Of a stretch of DNA of 23,577 nucleotides, positions 1-6,033 are shown in pieces. The first letter of the stretch is position 1. Every line of letters starts with the position of its first letter. Source of the DNA: Dehalococcoidia bacterium (GTDB lineage: Bacteria > Chloroflexota > Dehalococcoidia > UBA3495); assembly GCA_028822675.1 (NCBI GenBank), contig JAPKDE010000018.1:1-23577 (forward strand), in the 5' to 3' direction. A model generated the notes under the pieces. It was given only the letters and a program-made list of their open reading frames with translations. It made no database searches and had not been told where the DNA came from. The translations under genes were made by a program, and so were the position numbers.

Positions 1-257
1 TAGGTGATTGAGGCTCCTGCAGTGCGTGCAGTGTGCACGACGGGATTCACGTGGAAAACGCAGGTATACCTTCAGCAACGATCTGTACCGACCGTTTCAT
101 TCCCACCGCCCAGGGAATGGCCAAGATGTGGGGAGCGCCGGACTATCCGACCATTTTCACCCCCCATCCCATAGAGAACATGGACCGACCCGCCCTGAAA
201 GCCAGAGCAGAAGAATTGGCACCATTGGTGGTCCGAGTCCTAACCGGCGAGGGTTAA
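1..257 (+). CDS. UGSC-family selenoprotein, 3' part (5' end outside window)
   Basis: The first full codon is at base 3. Reading from there gives GDUGSCSACSVHDG, with TGA at 9-11 read as selenocysteine, and then runs without interruption to a TAA at 255-257. The U-G-S-C motif is the defining feature of the UGSC (seleno)protein family, known to me from marine metagenomes; its biochemical role is not established. After the motif come the family-like segments CTDRFIPTAQGMAKMWGAPD and FTPHPIENM, so the frame is coding on both sides of the TGA. A gene caller that treats TGA as stop would start this protein at the GTG at 33 and lose the active motif. The U/C pairing suggests a redox site, which is inference. 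A hairpin fitting a bacterial SECIS lies directly behind the TGA, and a strong terminator follows the gene. The N-terminal part lies upstream of the window. Confidence 0.82.
9..44 (+). promoter_or_regulatory. Selenocysteine TGA codon plus candidate bacterial SECIS hairpin
   Basis: TGA at 9-11 is followed by a foldable element. The lower stem is 16-19 with 41-44, then a 2x2 internal loop, then a six-pair upper stem 22-27 with 33-38 (two G-U pairs), and a five-base loop GCAGT at 28-32. The apical loop begins 17 bases after the TGA and opens with G. Both fit the known spacing and loop rule for SelB-binding bSECIS elements. The folding was done by eye; no energy was calculated. Confidence 0.6.
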
Positions 258-281
258 CCGAAAGCTCTCAATCAGAAACCC

Positions 282-324
282 AAAAGGCCCCTGGAACGAT
301 CTGTTCCCGGGGCCTTTTTCTTTT
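282..324 (+). terminator. Intrinsic terminator after the UGSC gene
   Basis: Ten pairs form between AAAAGGCCCC (282-291) and GGGGCCTTTT (309-318). After one mismatch, five further pairs (293-297 with 303-307) close a five-base loop. A T-rich tail follows to 324. It lies 25 bases after the UGSC stop and just before the stop of the convergent BTAD gene, and the A/T flanks could make it work in both directions. Confidence 0.85.
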
Positions 325-342
325 AGAGTTATGCCACTTGTC

Positions 343-1095
343 TTAGCCGAGGATTTCTAGATAAAGAGCTTCAGTTTCGGACTCGGGGTCAGTTCCAACG
401 TCATTCGCCAGCAACTCTCTAAACTCATGGTAGGCGGCCACGGCTTTAGCCTTGTTGCCAGTTGCGGCGTAGGCTCGCATCAGGCACCTGTGTGTCCGTT
501 CCCGGTAGGGGTCCAACCTGATGCCTTCCAATGCCGACTCCAAGGCGGTCTGCGGCTCGCCGATCTCCAATTGCATCTCGCCCAAGCAATCCAGTGCTCT
601 GACCAATTGACGATCCAACTTGCCTTGCAAACTCTCCCACCAAAAACCCTCCACACCTGGCAGAAATGGCCGCCGGGCAATTGAGGCCACTACTGCAGCC
701 GGTCCCAGGGCGTTTCTTGCTTCACCGTTTCGCACTGCCGCCTCTGCCCGGTCCAATGCGGAATTACCCGATTCGATGTCGATCCAAGCATCACTGGGCA
801 ACCGGAGTTGGTACTGGCCATACTGGCGAGAGAAGGACATACCCAGGTCTTCAAGCCCTTCTGAAGAAAGCATCCCAGCTAGGCGGCTGGTCAATGCGCT
901 GATTGCGGCCTCCCACTGCTCATCGGGCCACAAAACCGACGCTAGCTCTTCTTTGGCTACCGGACGGCTTCGTTCGCAGACCAGGTATACAAAAAACAAC
1001 CGGTCTTGCTTTCCTCGAAACCCGCGCTCATTGATTACCACTTGGCCGTCCACTTCAACGGCGACCCTGCCTGTGACGTAAACCCTTATGCCCAT
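343..1095 (-). CDS. BTAD (SARP-like) transcriptional regulator
   Basis: About 250 residues. The N-terminal ~95 residues look like an OmpR/PhoB-type winged helix (VYVTGRVAVEVDG, then KEELASVLWP). Residues ~105-250 form a bacterial transcriptional activator domain of TPR-like helices (LDCLGEMQLEIGEPQTALE, then LDPYRERTHRCLMRAYAATG). It has no NB-ARC or sensor domain, so it resembles a small SARP that activates promoters by binding direct repeats. I chose the ATG at 1095, which has GGCGG four bases upstream, over a TTG at 1116 with no ribosome binding site. It is divergent from the DUF1059 gene, and three 11-bp-spaced repeats lie between them, so that gene is the natural candidate target. The effector and regulon are unknown. 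Confidence 0.85.
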   Translation of the reverse strand: MGIRVYVTGRVAVEVDGQVVINERGFRGKQDRLFFVYLVCERSRPVAKEELASVLWPDEQWEAAISALTSRLAGMLSSEGLEDLGMSFSRQYGQYQLRLPSDAWIDIESGNSALDRAEAAVRNGEARNALGPAAVVASIARRPFLPGVEGFWWESLQGKLDRQLVRALDCLGEMQLEIGEPQTALESALEGIRLDPYRERTHRCLMRAYAATGNKAKAVAAYHEFRELLANDVGTDPESETEALYLEILG

Positions 1096-1098
1096 TTT

Positions 1099-1131
1099 CC
1101 GCCAAACGTTTGCCAAGATTTCGCCAAAATC
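1099..1131. promoter_or_regulatory. Three direct repeats with 11-bp period (candidate SARP/BTAD operator)
   Basis: GCCAA occurs at 1101-1105, 1112-1116 and 1123-1127, exactly 11 bp apart, inside similar units (CGCCAAA, TGCCAAG, CGCCAAA). SARP-type activators are known to bind heptameric direct repeats spaced one helical turn apart that overlap the -35 region. The last repeat ends about 11 bp before a -10-like TATTAT on the rightward strand. Assigning the site to the adjacent BTAD protein is inference. Confidence 0.5.
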
Positions 1132-1144
1132 AATTTCGTATTAT
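1116..1144 (+). promoter_or_regulatory. Candidate activator-dependent promoter for the DUF1059 gene
   Basis: A -10-like TATTAT lies at 1139-1144. No good -35 sits 17 bp upstream (1116-1121 is AGATTT); the direct repeats occupy that region instead. This is what one expects of a promoter needing an activator. The implied leader to the ATG at 1191 is about 40 bases. Confidence 0.35.
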
Positions 1145-1170
1145 AGCGAGGTATCCAAATCCGAATTCAA
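1140..1170 (-). promoter_or_regulatory. Candidate promoter of the BTAD regulator gene
   Basis: On the leftward strand, TTGAAT (1170-1165) is followed after 19 bases by a consensus TATAAT (1145-1140). The -10 is perfect, but the spacer is longer than ideal. It overlaps the rightward -10 region, so the two divergent promoters would compete. The direct repeats lie just downstream, so the regulator could also affect its own gene. Confidence 0.4.
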
Positions 1171-1190
1171 ACACCTTAGGAGGTTTTATC

Positions 1191-1343
1191 ATGGCTAAGG
1201 TAGTTAATTGTCCGTGCGGAGAGAAGATCACCGGTGATAACGACGATGAGTTGGTAAAATTAGTCCAAGAACACGGCAAGGCAGTCCACCAACAAGACGT
1301 AAGCCGGGACGATGCTCTGGCGATGGCCCAGCCCGCCGACTAA
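1191..1343 (+). CDS. DUF1059 family small protein
   Basis: A 50-residue protein (MAKVVNCPCGEKITGDNDDE at the N terminus) with the DUF1059 pattern: an N-terminal Cys-Pro-Cys-Gly, an acidic DDELVKLVQEH helix and a conserved HGKAVH segment. The function of this family is unknown; the Cys and His residues could bind metal. The ATG at 1191 has a perfect AGGAGG at 1178-1183, seven bases upstream, the strongest ribosome binding site in this part of the window. This suggests high translation. The gene stands alone, with a candidate activator-controlled promoter in front and a terminator behind. Longer upstream starts in the same frame lack support. Confidence 0.88.
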   Translation: MAKVVNCPCGEKITGDNDDELVKLVQEHGKAVHQQDVSRDDALAMAQPAD

Positions 1344-1364
1344 TCTTCGAGATTCTCGGTAAAC

Positions 1365-1400
1365 AAAAAACCTGTCCTTATGTCGAAGGGCAGGTTTTTT
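1365..1400. terminator. Bidirectional intrinsic terminator between the DUF1059 and Trm112-like genes
   Basis: A6-CCTG (1365-1374) pairs with CAGG-T6 (1391-1400). A T-G wobble and four further pairs (1376-1379 with 1386-1389) follow, around a small loop. The A-run and T-run flanks make it suited to both the rightward DUF1059 gene and the leftward gene ending at 1423. Confidence 0.88.
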
Positions 1401-1422
1401 GTGTTCCCGTTTACGTCGGGGC

Positions 1423-1614
1423 CTACGCCAGTTCCCGGCGGAGGTCTGGCGGCAGCAGATTGGGAATCGATCCCTCAATAGGGTATGACTCATTACAGGC
1501 AGCGCAGTGCAGGCTGCCCGTTATCACATCGTCGCCCTCTTCGGACTCGGAACGCAATTCCAATTCGCCCTTGCACACGGGGCAGGCCAATATCTGCATC
1601 AAGTCTTTCTTCAT
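1423..1614 (-). CDS. Trm112-like zinc-ribbon protein
   Basis: A 63-residue protein beginning MKKDLMQILACPVCKGELEL. It carries CPVC near the N terminus and CAAC in the middle, the four cysteines of a small zinc ribbon, and ends with the typical YPIEGSIPNLLPPD segment. Trm112/UPF0434 proteins act as partners or activators of methyltransferases in other organisms; here the partner is unknown. The ATG at 1614 has TTGGAG about seven bases upstream; an in-frame extension to 1653 has no support. It is the last gene of a leftward run behind the CopD-like gene (50-bp gap). Confidence 0.85.
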   Translation of the reverse strand: MKKDLMQILACPVCKGELELRSESEEGDDVITGSLHCAACNESYPIEGSIPNLLPPDLRRELA

Positions 1615-1664
1615 CAATACTCCAATCCAAAGTCCACCGGGTTCCCGAGTCAACGATTAATTCG

Positions 1665-2147
1665 CTAAGCCAAGGCGTTTTCCAGCAAGCCGTCCAACAC
1701 GTCTGATAATCCTATCACCACCACCCCGATAACCAAAAGCGCCGTTGTTCCAGTGAGCCTGCTTGTTAACCGCTGCCAACGTGATTCAGGCAACTCCGGC
1801 TCTTCAGGGTAACTGTTCTGCCGCATGAAACGCACAACGTAAAACATGTAGAGGGCCAGAACGATCTTGACCACCAGCACTGCCACGTAAGGGCTGGTGA
1901 TGACGTCTTCAGTGAGCCTTGATACTGACAAGATCACCCCGGTGAGCAGCAACACAGCGATGGCAGTGCTGACCAGACCCCGGAACTCGACCCCAATGGC
2001 CCGGCTGGTTTCCGGCGGGAGTCCCCTGGCCTGTTGAATGGCCGGCCGAAGCACCATGAGGTAGAAAATACCACCGCCAACCCAAGAAACCGCCGCCAAT
2101 GCGTGCCCCCAGCGGATGGCCAATAATATCCAGTCTAAAACGTCCAT
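1665..2147 (-). CDS. CopD-like integral membrane protein
   Basis: About 160 residues with four hydrophobic segments, near residues 6-31, 55-77, 86-106 and 133-149. The first contains WGHALAAVSWVGGGIF, typical of CopD/DUF2269-type membrane proteins, in which His residues in the first helix may bind copper or heme. I use the ATG at 2147 because it starts right at the first membrane segment. An alternative TTG at 2207 would add 20 residues and overlap the upstream thioredoxin gene by 20 bases; neither has a convincing ribosome binding site. Pairing with a secreted TlpA/ResA-like protein suggests a role in copper or cytochrome handling, which is inference. Confidence 0.75.
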   Translation of the reverse strand: MDVLDWILLAIRWGHALAAVSWVGGGIFYLMVLRPAIQQARGLPPETSRAIGVEFRGLVSTAIAVLLLTGVILSVSRLTEDVITSPYVAVLVVKIVLALYMFYVVRFMRQNSYPEEPELPESRWQRLTSRLTGTTALLVIGVVVIGLSDVLDGLLENALA

Positions 2148-2187
2148 GGGGTTTTGAGATACAGCGTCAGACCACCACAACGGCAGA

Positions 2188-2742
2188 CTAGGACGTTGCG
2201 TCTCCAAGTAGCGCCCGGACCTGTTTGATAATTTCTTCGGCCTCGAGGGTGCTGATATGGGTTGCGACTATGTCGCCATCTTTGTTGATGAAGTAGGTCT
2301 TGGGGAAATACTGCAGTTCGTAGGCCTCGGCGATCCGAGCCAAGCGGTCAGTAGCAAAGTTAAATGTCAGTCCAAATTCTTCGATGAAATCCCGTGCGTC
2401 TTCCTCAGTATCAATGCCCTGCGGAACGTAGAGGGCTAAGAAACGCACTGGTTCATCTTTGAGTTCTTGCCAAGCGGCCTCAAAGGCGGGCATTTCCTCG
2501 CGGCATGGCGGGCAACTGGGGTACCAGAAGTTCAGCACCACTGCCTGAGTCTTAACCTCATCAGACAGCCGGAAGGTGTCGCCGTTGAACTGGACAACCT
2601 CAAAGTCTCTGGCTGCCTGTCCGGAACTACCGCAAGCAAGCAGAAAGACTAATCCAATCAAGGCCAATGTGATTGCAATATTGCGCCTGAGAGCGGATGG
2701 CGCGTGCGGAGTTGGCATGCGTGTTGCTGTAGGGAGATTCAT
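2188..2742 (-). CDS. TlpA/ResA-like thiol-disulfide oxidoreductase lipoprotein
   Basis: An N-terminal positive stretch and hydrophobic core (ITLALIGLVFLLAC) end in a lipobox, with the lipidated Cys near residue 37 when counted from the ATG at 2742. A thioredoxin fold follows, with active site NFWYPSCPPCREEMP (CPPC, residues 77-80) and a cis-Pro segment YFPKTYFI. Proteins of this family reduce disulfides outside the membrane, for example of apocytochrome c or copper-site proteins. ATGs at 2757, 2742 and 2718 are all possible and none has a clear ribosome binding site; 2718 would still leave a good signal peptide. It is the first gene of the leftward run with the CopD-like and Trm112-like genes. 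Confidence 0.85.
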   Translation of the reverse strand: MNLPTATRMPTPHAPSALRRNIAITLALIGLVFLLACGSSGQAARDFEVVQFNGDTFRLSDEVKTQAVVLNFWYPSCPPCREEMPAFEAAWQELKDEPVRFLALYVPQGIDTEEDARDFIEEFGLTFNFATDRLARIAEAYELQYFPKTYFINKDGDIVATHISTLEAEEIIKQVRALLGDATS

Positions 2743-2807
2743 AAACCGTAAATCCATTCTATCGACGGCCCAAAGTCCGGTCAATCTAAGCGTGAGCCTC
2801 AAAGTAA

Positions 2808-2823
2808 TGTGATCTATCGCACA
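2808..2823. promoter_or_regulatory. CRP/FNR-like binding site
   Basis: TGTGA-N6-GCACA matches nine of ten core positions of the CRP half-sites (TGTGA-N6-TCACA). It lies about 66 bp upstream of the ATG at 2742 of the thioredoxin-like gene. No CRP/FNR gene is in the window, so this rests on the motif alone. Confidence 0.3.
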
Positions 2824-2892
2824 GTTATTTCTAATCGCACGTCACGAAACCGACAGACCGATTCCGGTAGATCGTAGCCAGAAAGAAATGAC

Positions 2893-3059
2893 GGGTGGCT
2901 CCTCCAGAATTGGCCAGACTCGCAGATTTACTCCGTATCTGCCAGCTAAGCAAATCCGGCGAGGCATACATACCTTTCCCATCAAGATAAATTCCGATAT
3001 TCCACCCCTTTACTGAAGGGCTCGAGAAAGCGCCGAAACTTTCTCGGGCCTTTCTTTTT
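2893..3059 (+). ncRNA. Candidate small structured RNA or leader ending in an intrinsic terminator
   Basis: Between the leftward thioredoxin gene (start 2742) and the rightward SDR (start 3169) there is no gene I can support. On the rightward strand GGGTGG (2893-2898) can pair with CCACCC (3002-3007). Inside, GCAGAT and ATCTGC (around 2925-2945) form a hairpin. A terminator on the same strand follows at 3016-3059. No rightward gene lies upstream to need that terminator, so it probably ends a short RNA or attenuates SDR transcription. I recognise no known RNA family, and found no convincing promoter. Confidence 0.3.
3016..3059 (+). terminator. Intrinsic terminator upstream of the SDR gene
   Basis: AAGGGCTCGAGAAAG (3016-3030) pairs along all 15 positions (two G-T wobbles) with 3039-3053 around an eight-base loop. 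A T-rich tail follows to 3059. The T tract marks the rightward strand. It lies about 110 bp before the start codon of the rightward SDR. Confidence 0.8.
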
Positions 3060-3168
3060 GTTGCCAACGGGCCTTGCCTTCAGGCTAGTTCAGGGTCAAA
3101 GTTAGGTGGGCATGATACCGGCCCGTTCTGATAATTGGACCGGCAACAAAAAAATAGGAGCAAACGCA

Positions 3169-3918
3169 ATGCGTCTGGAAAACAAAGTGGCCCTAATCAG
3201 CGGCGGTGCCCGCGGGATGGGCGCAGTTGAAGCCATGTTATTCGCCAAAGAGGGCGCCAAGGTGGTCATCGGCGACATGTTGGAAGACGAGGGCCGAAAG
3301 ACAGAGGCCGAGATCAATGAAGCAGGCGGAGAGTGTATCTTCGTGACCTTGGATGTCAGCGATGAAGCCGCCTGGGAGAAGGCTGTTGACGAGGTTGTGT
3401 CCCACTTTGGCAAGCTGGATATCTTGGTCAATAACGCCGGCATCTACCGGGCCCACAACGTTGAAGAGACCTCATCAGAGGAATGGGACCAGATCATGGA
3501 CATCAATGCCAAGGGTGTGTTCCTGGGGACCAAGTACGCTATCCCGGCCATGCGGAAGGCCGGTGGCGGCTCCATAGTGAATATCTCATCAGTAGCTGGT
3601 CTGGTCGGAAGCCGTGTGACATCCGCCTACAACGCCTCTAAGGGCGCGGTGCGCCTGCTGACCAAGTCTACAGCCATCCAGTACGCGGCAGAGAGCATAC
3701 GGGCCAACTCTGTACATCCTGGGACCATCGAGACGCCCATGACCGAGGGATTCTTGGCCGATGAGACCAAGCGGGCAGACCGCCTAAACCGCACACCGCT
3801 AAAGCGGCTTGGAAGGCCAGAAGACGTAGCCTACGGAGCCCTATATCTGGCATCAGACGAGTCATCGTTCGTCACCGGCTCCGAGCTGGTCATAGACGGC
3901 GGTCGGACTGCCGAGTAG
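3169..3918 (+). CDS. Short-chain dehydrogenase/reductase (classical SDR)
   Basis: A 249-residue classical SDR. It has the nucleotide-binding SGGARGMG at residues 11-18, LDV at 61-63 and NNAG at 88-91. The catalytic tetrad is N113, S140/S141 (NISS), Y154 and K158 (YNASK), followed by HPGTIETPM and a C-terminal TGSELVIDGG. Asp36 after the second strand (VIGDM) points to NAD(H) rather than NADP(H). It most resembles the 3-alpha/20-beta-hydroxysteroid dehydrogenase-like SDRs, but the true substrate, an alcohol or ketone, cannot be read. The ATG at 3169 has AGGAG at 3156-3160, eight bases upstream. It stands alone, between a terminator-like leader and a strong terminator. Confidence 0.93.
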   Translation: MRLENKVALISGGARGMGAVEAMLFAKEGAKVVIGDMLEDEGRKTEAEINEAGGECIFVTLDVSDEAAWEKAVDEVVSHFGKLDILVNNAGIYRAHNVEETSSEEWDQIMDINAKGVFLGTKYAIPAMRKAGGGSIVNISSVAGLVGSRVTSAYNASKGAVRLLTKSTAIQYAAESIRANSVHPGTIETPMTEGFLADETKRADRLNRTPLKRLGRPEDVAYGALYLASDESSFVTGSELVIDGGRTAE

Positions 3919-3951
3919 GAATTAGCTATTAGCTTTCAGCCCTCACCCTAG

Positions 3952-3975
3952 CCCTTCCCAATGTGTGGGGAAGGG
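3952..3975. repeat. Short GC-rich inverted repeat after the SDR gene
   Basis: CCCTTCCC (3952-3959) pairs with GGGAAGGG (3968-3975), preceded by CCCTCACCCTAG. Sequences of this CCCTCACCC type often occur as dispersed intergenic repeats in bacterial genomes; only this copy is in the window, apart from a partial CCCCTCACCC in the terminator at 12866. It is followed by a second hairpin at 3997. Confidence 0.4.
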
Positions 3976-3996
3976 GACAAGAAAACCAGCTAACAG

Positions 3997-4032
3997 AAAA
4001 GCCCCGATCCTTTGCAAAGGATCGGGGCTTTT
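3997..4032. terminator. Bidirectional intrinsic terminator between convergent SDR and GGT genes
   Basis: A 36-base perfect palindrome: AAAAGCCCCGATCCTTTG and its exact complement. The stem has A4 on one side and T4 on the other, so it can end transcription from both the rightward SDR and the leftward gene ending at 4053. Confidence 0.9.
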
Positions 4033-4052
4033 GTTGCTTACTGAGGTTGGAG

Positions 4053-5813
4053 CTATCGGCCCATGGCGTAGGCGTCGCGCCTCGGGTCAGCGCCTCCGTT
4101 GCGGCTGCCGGTTTCATGATCGACGTGGATAGCGCATACGCAACCCATCCGATACGTAAAGTCTTCCCAGACCTCTACGTTGTGTCCGCGTCCGCGCAGT
4201 TCCTCAATCACATCGGGGTCGATGCGACCTTCCAAACCTACGAATCCGGGGTTGTACGCGTGGGGCCAGAAGGAGTTGGGGAAACCCCAGGTTGAAACGC
4301 GGGGCGCTTCAATGGCTTCTTGGGCTTCCATTCCGAACTCAATTACGTTCAAGAACAGCTGAACCATTGACTGGGGCTGGACGTCGCCGCCCGGCGTGCC
4401 GAAGGGTAGCAATACTTTGCCATCCTTCATGGCCAATGCCGGATTTGGGGTCAGCCTAGGACGCTTGCCCCCTTCCATGGAGCTGGGGTGATCTTTGTCC
4501 AACCACGACTGGGAACCCCGTCCGGAGACGATGAAGCCCAGGCCCGGCACGATGGGGTTGTAGGCAATGGTGTCACTGGGGGTGGCCGAGAAGGCGTTGC
4601 CCCAGCGGTCAACAACAGCGGTGTAGCTGGTGTCAGCCTGCATGCCGCCGCCCACCGGCTCAGGGCGGGCTGGGGTGCCGTTGGGCGATTCCATGCCCTG
4701 GTGTTTCCACGGGTCACCCGCCACCGGCATTTCAGGGAAGGCTTTCTTCATATCAATTGTTGACCGGCGTTCTTCGGCGAAGGACTTCGAAAGCAGCCCC
4801 TCAATGGGAACCTTCACAAAGTCAGGGTCGCCATAGAAGGCTTCGCGGTCGCTGAGGGCCAGGTTAAAGGCTGCCAACAGCGAGTGGATGTAGTCGGCGC
4901 TGTTGTGACCCATGCCCTTCAAGTCTATGCCCTCAAGTATCTGCAGGGCCTGGATGCTGACCGGGCCCTGGCACCAGGGGCCGCAGGTGTAGACATCAAT
5001 CCCCTTATAGGTGCCGTGGGCCGGAGGATTCACGCCCACGTGAAAATCGGCTAGGTCTTCCATGGTCAGTAGACCGCCGTTCTCCTGGTGGAACTTCACC
5101 ATTTCCTCGGCAATCTCACCCTTGTAGAAGAAATCCCGAGCCGCTTGGATCGCGGCTTCCCGGCCCTGAGAGGCGTTCTTTTGCTCGACTTCAATCAAGC
5201 GCCGAAAGCTGCGGGCCAGGTCTTTCTGGACCAGAATCTCGCCCTCTTTGAAGGGACGTCCACCGGGGTAGAAAATCTCTGCGGTGGAAGGCCACATGGT
5301 CTGCTCGTCGGACTCGTGGGTAATCCCGTCGCCGGCGGACTTGGCAAAATAGGCAGCTAGAGTAGCAGGAACAGGGAAACCGCCCTCGGCCAGTTCCATT
5401 GCCGGGGTAACAACCTGCTCAAAGGTCATGGTCCCGTAAAGCTTTAGGGCGGTCAGCCAGGCGTCGGCTCCCGCGGGGGTCACGGTGCGAGGGATACCGG
5501 GTGGCAGGTCTCCGCCGTATTTGGCCAAGTAATCGTCAATATTGGCAGCCTTGGGCCAACGACCCAAGCCGCTGATCTCCATGGTCTCGTTCTTCTGGGC
5601 ATCGTGGACGATGATGGGGGCCACGCCGCCAAAGTTGGTCCACTGGGGAAGCACCACGTTGAGTGTGATACCCGCAGCTACACCGGCGTCAGTGGCGTTA
5701 CCACCCTGCTCCAGAATACGGTAACCCGATGCTGTGGCCAGATAGTGACCGGCCGTAACCATGTGGGTCGACCCGGAAACTGTGGGACGGTAGGACTTTA
5801 TTCCAATTGCCAC
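4053..5813 (-). CDS. Gamma-glutamyltransferase family protein
   Basis: A 586-residue Ntn-hydrolase of the gamma-glutamyltransferase family, which hydrolyses or transfers gamma-glutamyl groups and self-cleaves into two subunits. The large-subunit start has the usual MVTAGHYLATASGYRILEQG and GGNATDAGVAAGI. The predicted cleavage site and nucleophile lie in QADTSYTAVVD, with Thr395 as the new N terminus. The C-terminal FGTPGGD matches the conserved glycine-rich loop. There is no signal peptide, so it is probably cytosolic, unlike glutathione-degrading periplasmic members. The substrate is open. The start is GTG at 5813 with GAGGGGG about seven bases upstream. It is transcribed leftward behind the glutamate dehydrogenase gene but separated from it by a terminator. 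Confidence 0.93.
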   Translation of the reverse strand: MAIGIKSYRPTVSGSTHMVTAGHYLATASGYRILEQGGNATDAGVAAGITLNVVLPQWTNFGGVAPIIVHDAQKNETMEISGLGRWPKAANIDDYLAKYGGDLPPGIPRTVTPAGADAWLTALKLYGTMTFEQVVTPAMELAEGGFPVPATLAAYFAKSAGDGITHESDEQTMWPSTAEIFYPGGRPFKEGEILVQKDLARSFRRLIEVEQKNASQGREAAIQAARDFFYKGEIAEEMVKFHQENGGLLTMEDLADFHVGVNPPAHGTYKGIDVYTCGPWCQGPVSIQALQILEGIDLKGMGHNSADYIHSLLAAFNLALSDREAFYGDPDFVKVPIEGLLSKSFAEERRSTIDMKKAFPEMPVAGDPWKHQGMESPNGTPARPEPVGGGMQADTSYTAVVDRWGNAFSATPSDTIAYNPIVPGLGFIVSGRGSQSWLDKDHPSSMEGGKRPRLTPNPALAMKDGKVLLPFGTPGGDVQPQSMVQLFLNVIEFGMEAQEAIEAPRVSTWGFPNSFWPHAYNPGFVGLEGRIDPDVIEELRGRGHNVEVWEDFTYRMGCVCAIHVDHETGSRNGGADPRRDAYAMGR

Positions 5814-5953
5814 GTTGTACCCCCTCAGCGATTATCAAATTTTCTAAGAATCCTGTGCCTAAATGCACGGGTACTCATTTGAAGGAATGATACGTAGAGC
5901 CAAAAGGAGTGTCAATACGAACGGTCAGCAGGCAATAGCCAAAAGGGGAAAAT

Positions 5954-5997
5954 AACCAAAAGCCCCCTTTCATAAAGGGGGTTGGGGGCTTTTGGTT
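5954..5997 (-). terminator. Intrinsic terminator after the glutamate dehydrogenase gene
   Basis: AACCAAAAGCCCCC (5954-5967) pairs with GGGGGCTTTTGGTT (5984-5997). A nested alternative stem pairs 5963-5970 with 5974-5981. On the leftward strand a T-rich stretch follows. It separates the dehydrogenase gene from the GGT gene. Confidence 0.7.
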
Positions 5998-6033
5998 CTT
6001 GACTGCCCGCCTAGTCACCATCCGCTGCTCAGC

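Noticed and set aside
33..257. Independent 74-residue gene starting at GTG 33
   Set aside because: The frame is open upstream through the TGA at 9-11 in UGSC-family sequence, so it is the end of a longer selenoprotein.
1665..2207. Longer start (TTG 2207) of the CopD-like protein
   Set aside because: Overlaps the upstream gene by 20 bases and adds a non-membrane extension with no clear support.
2831..3067. Leftward 78-residue open frame
   Set aside because: It has no ribosome binding site or recognisable family, and runs through the terminator hairpin on the opposite strand; the region fits a non-coding leader better.
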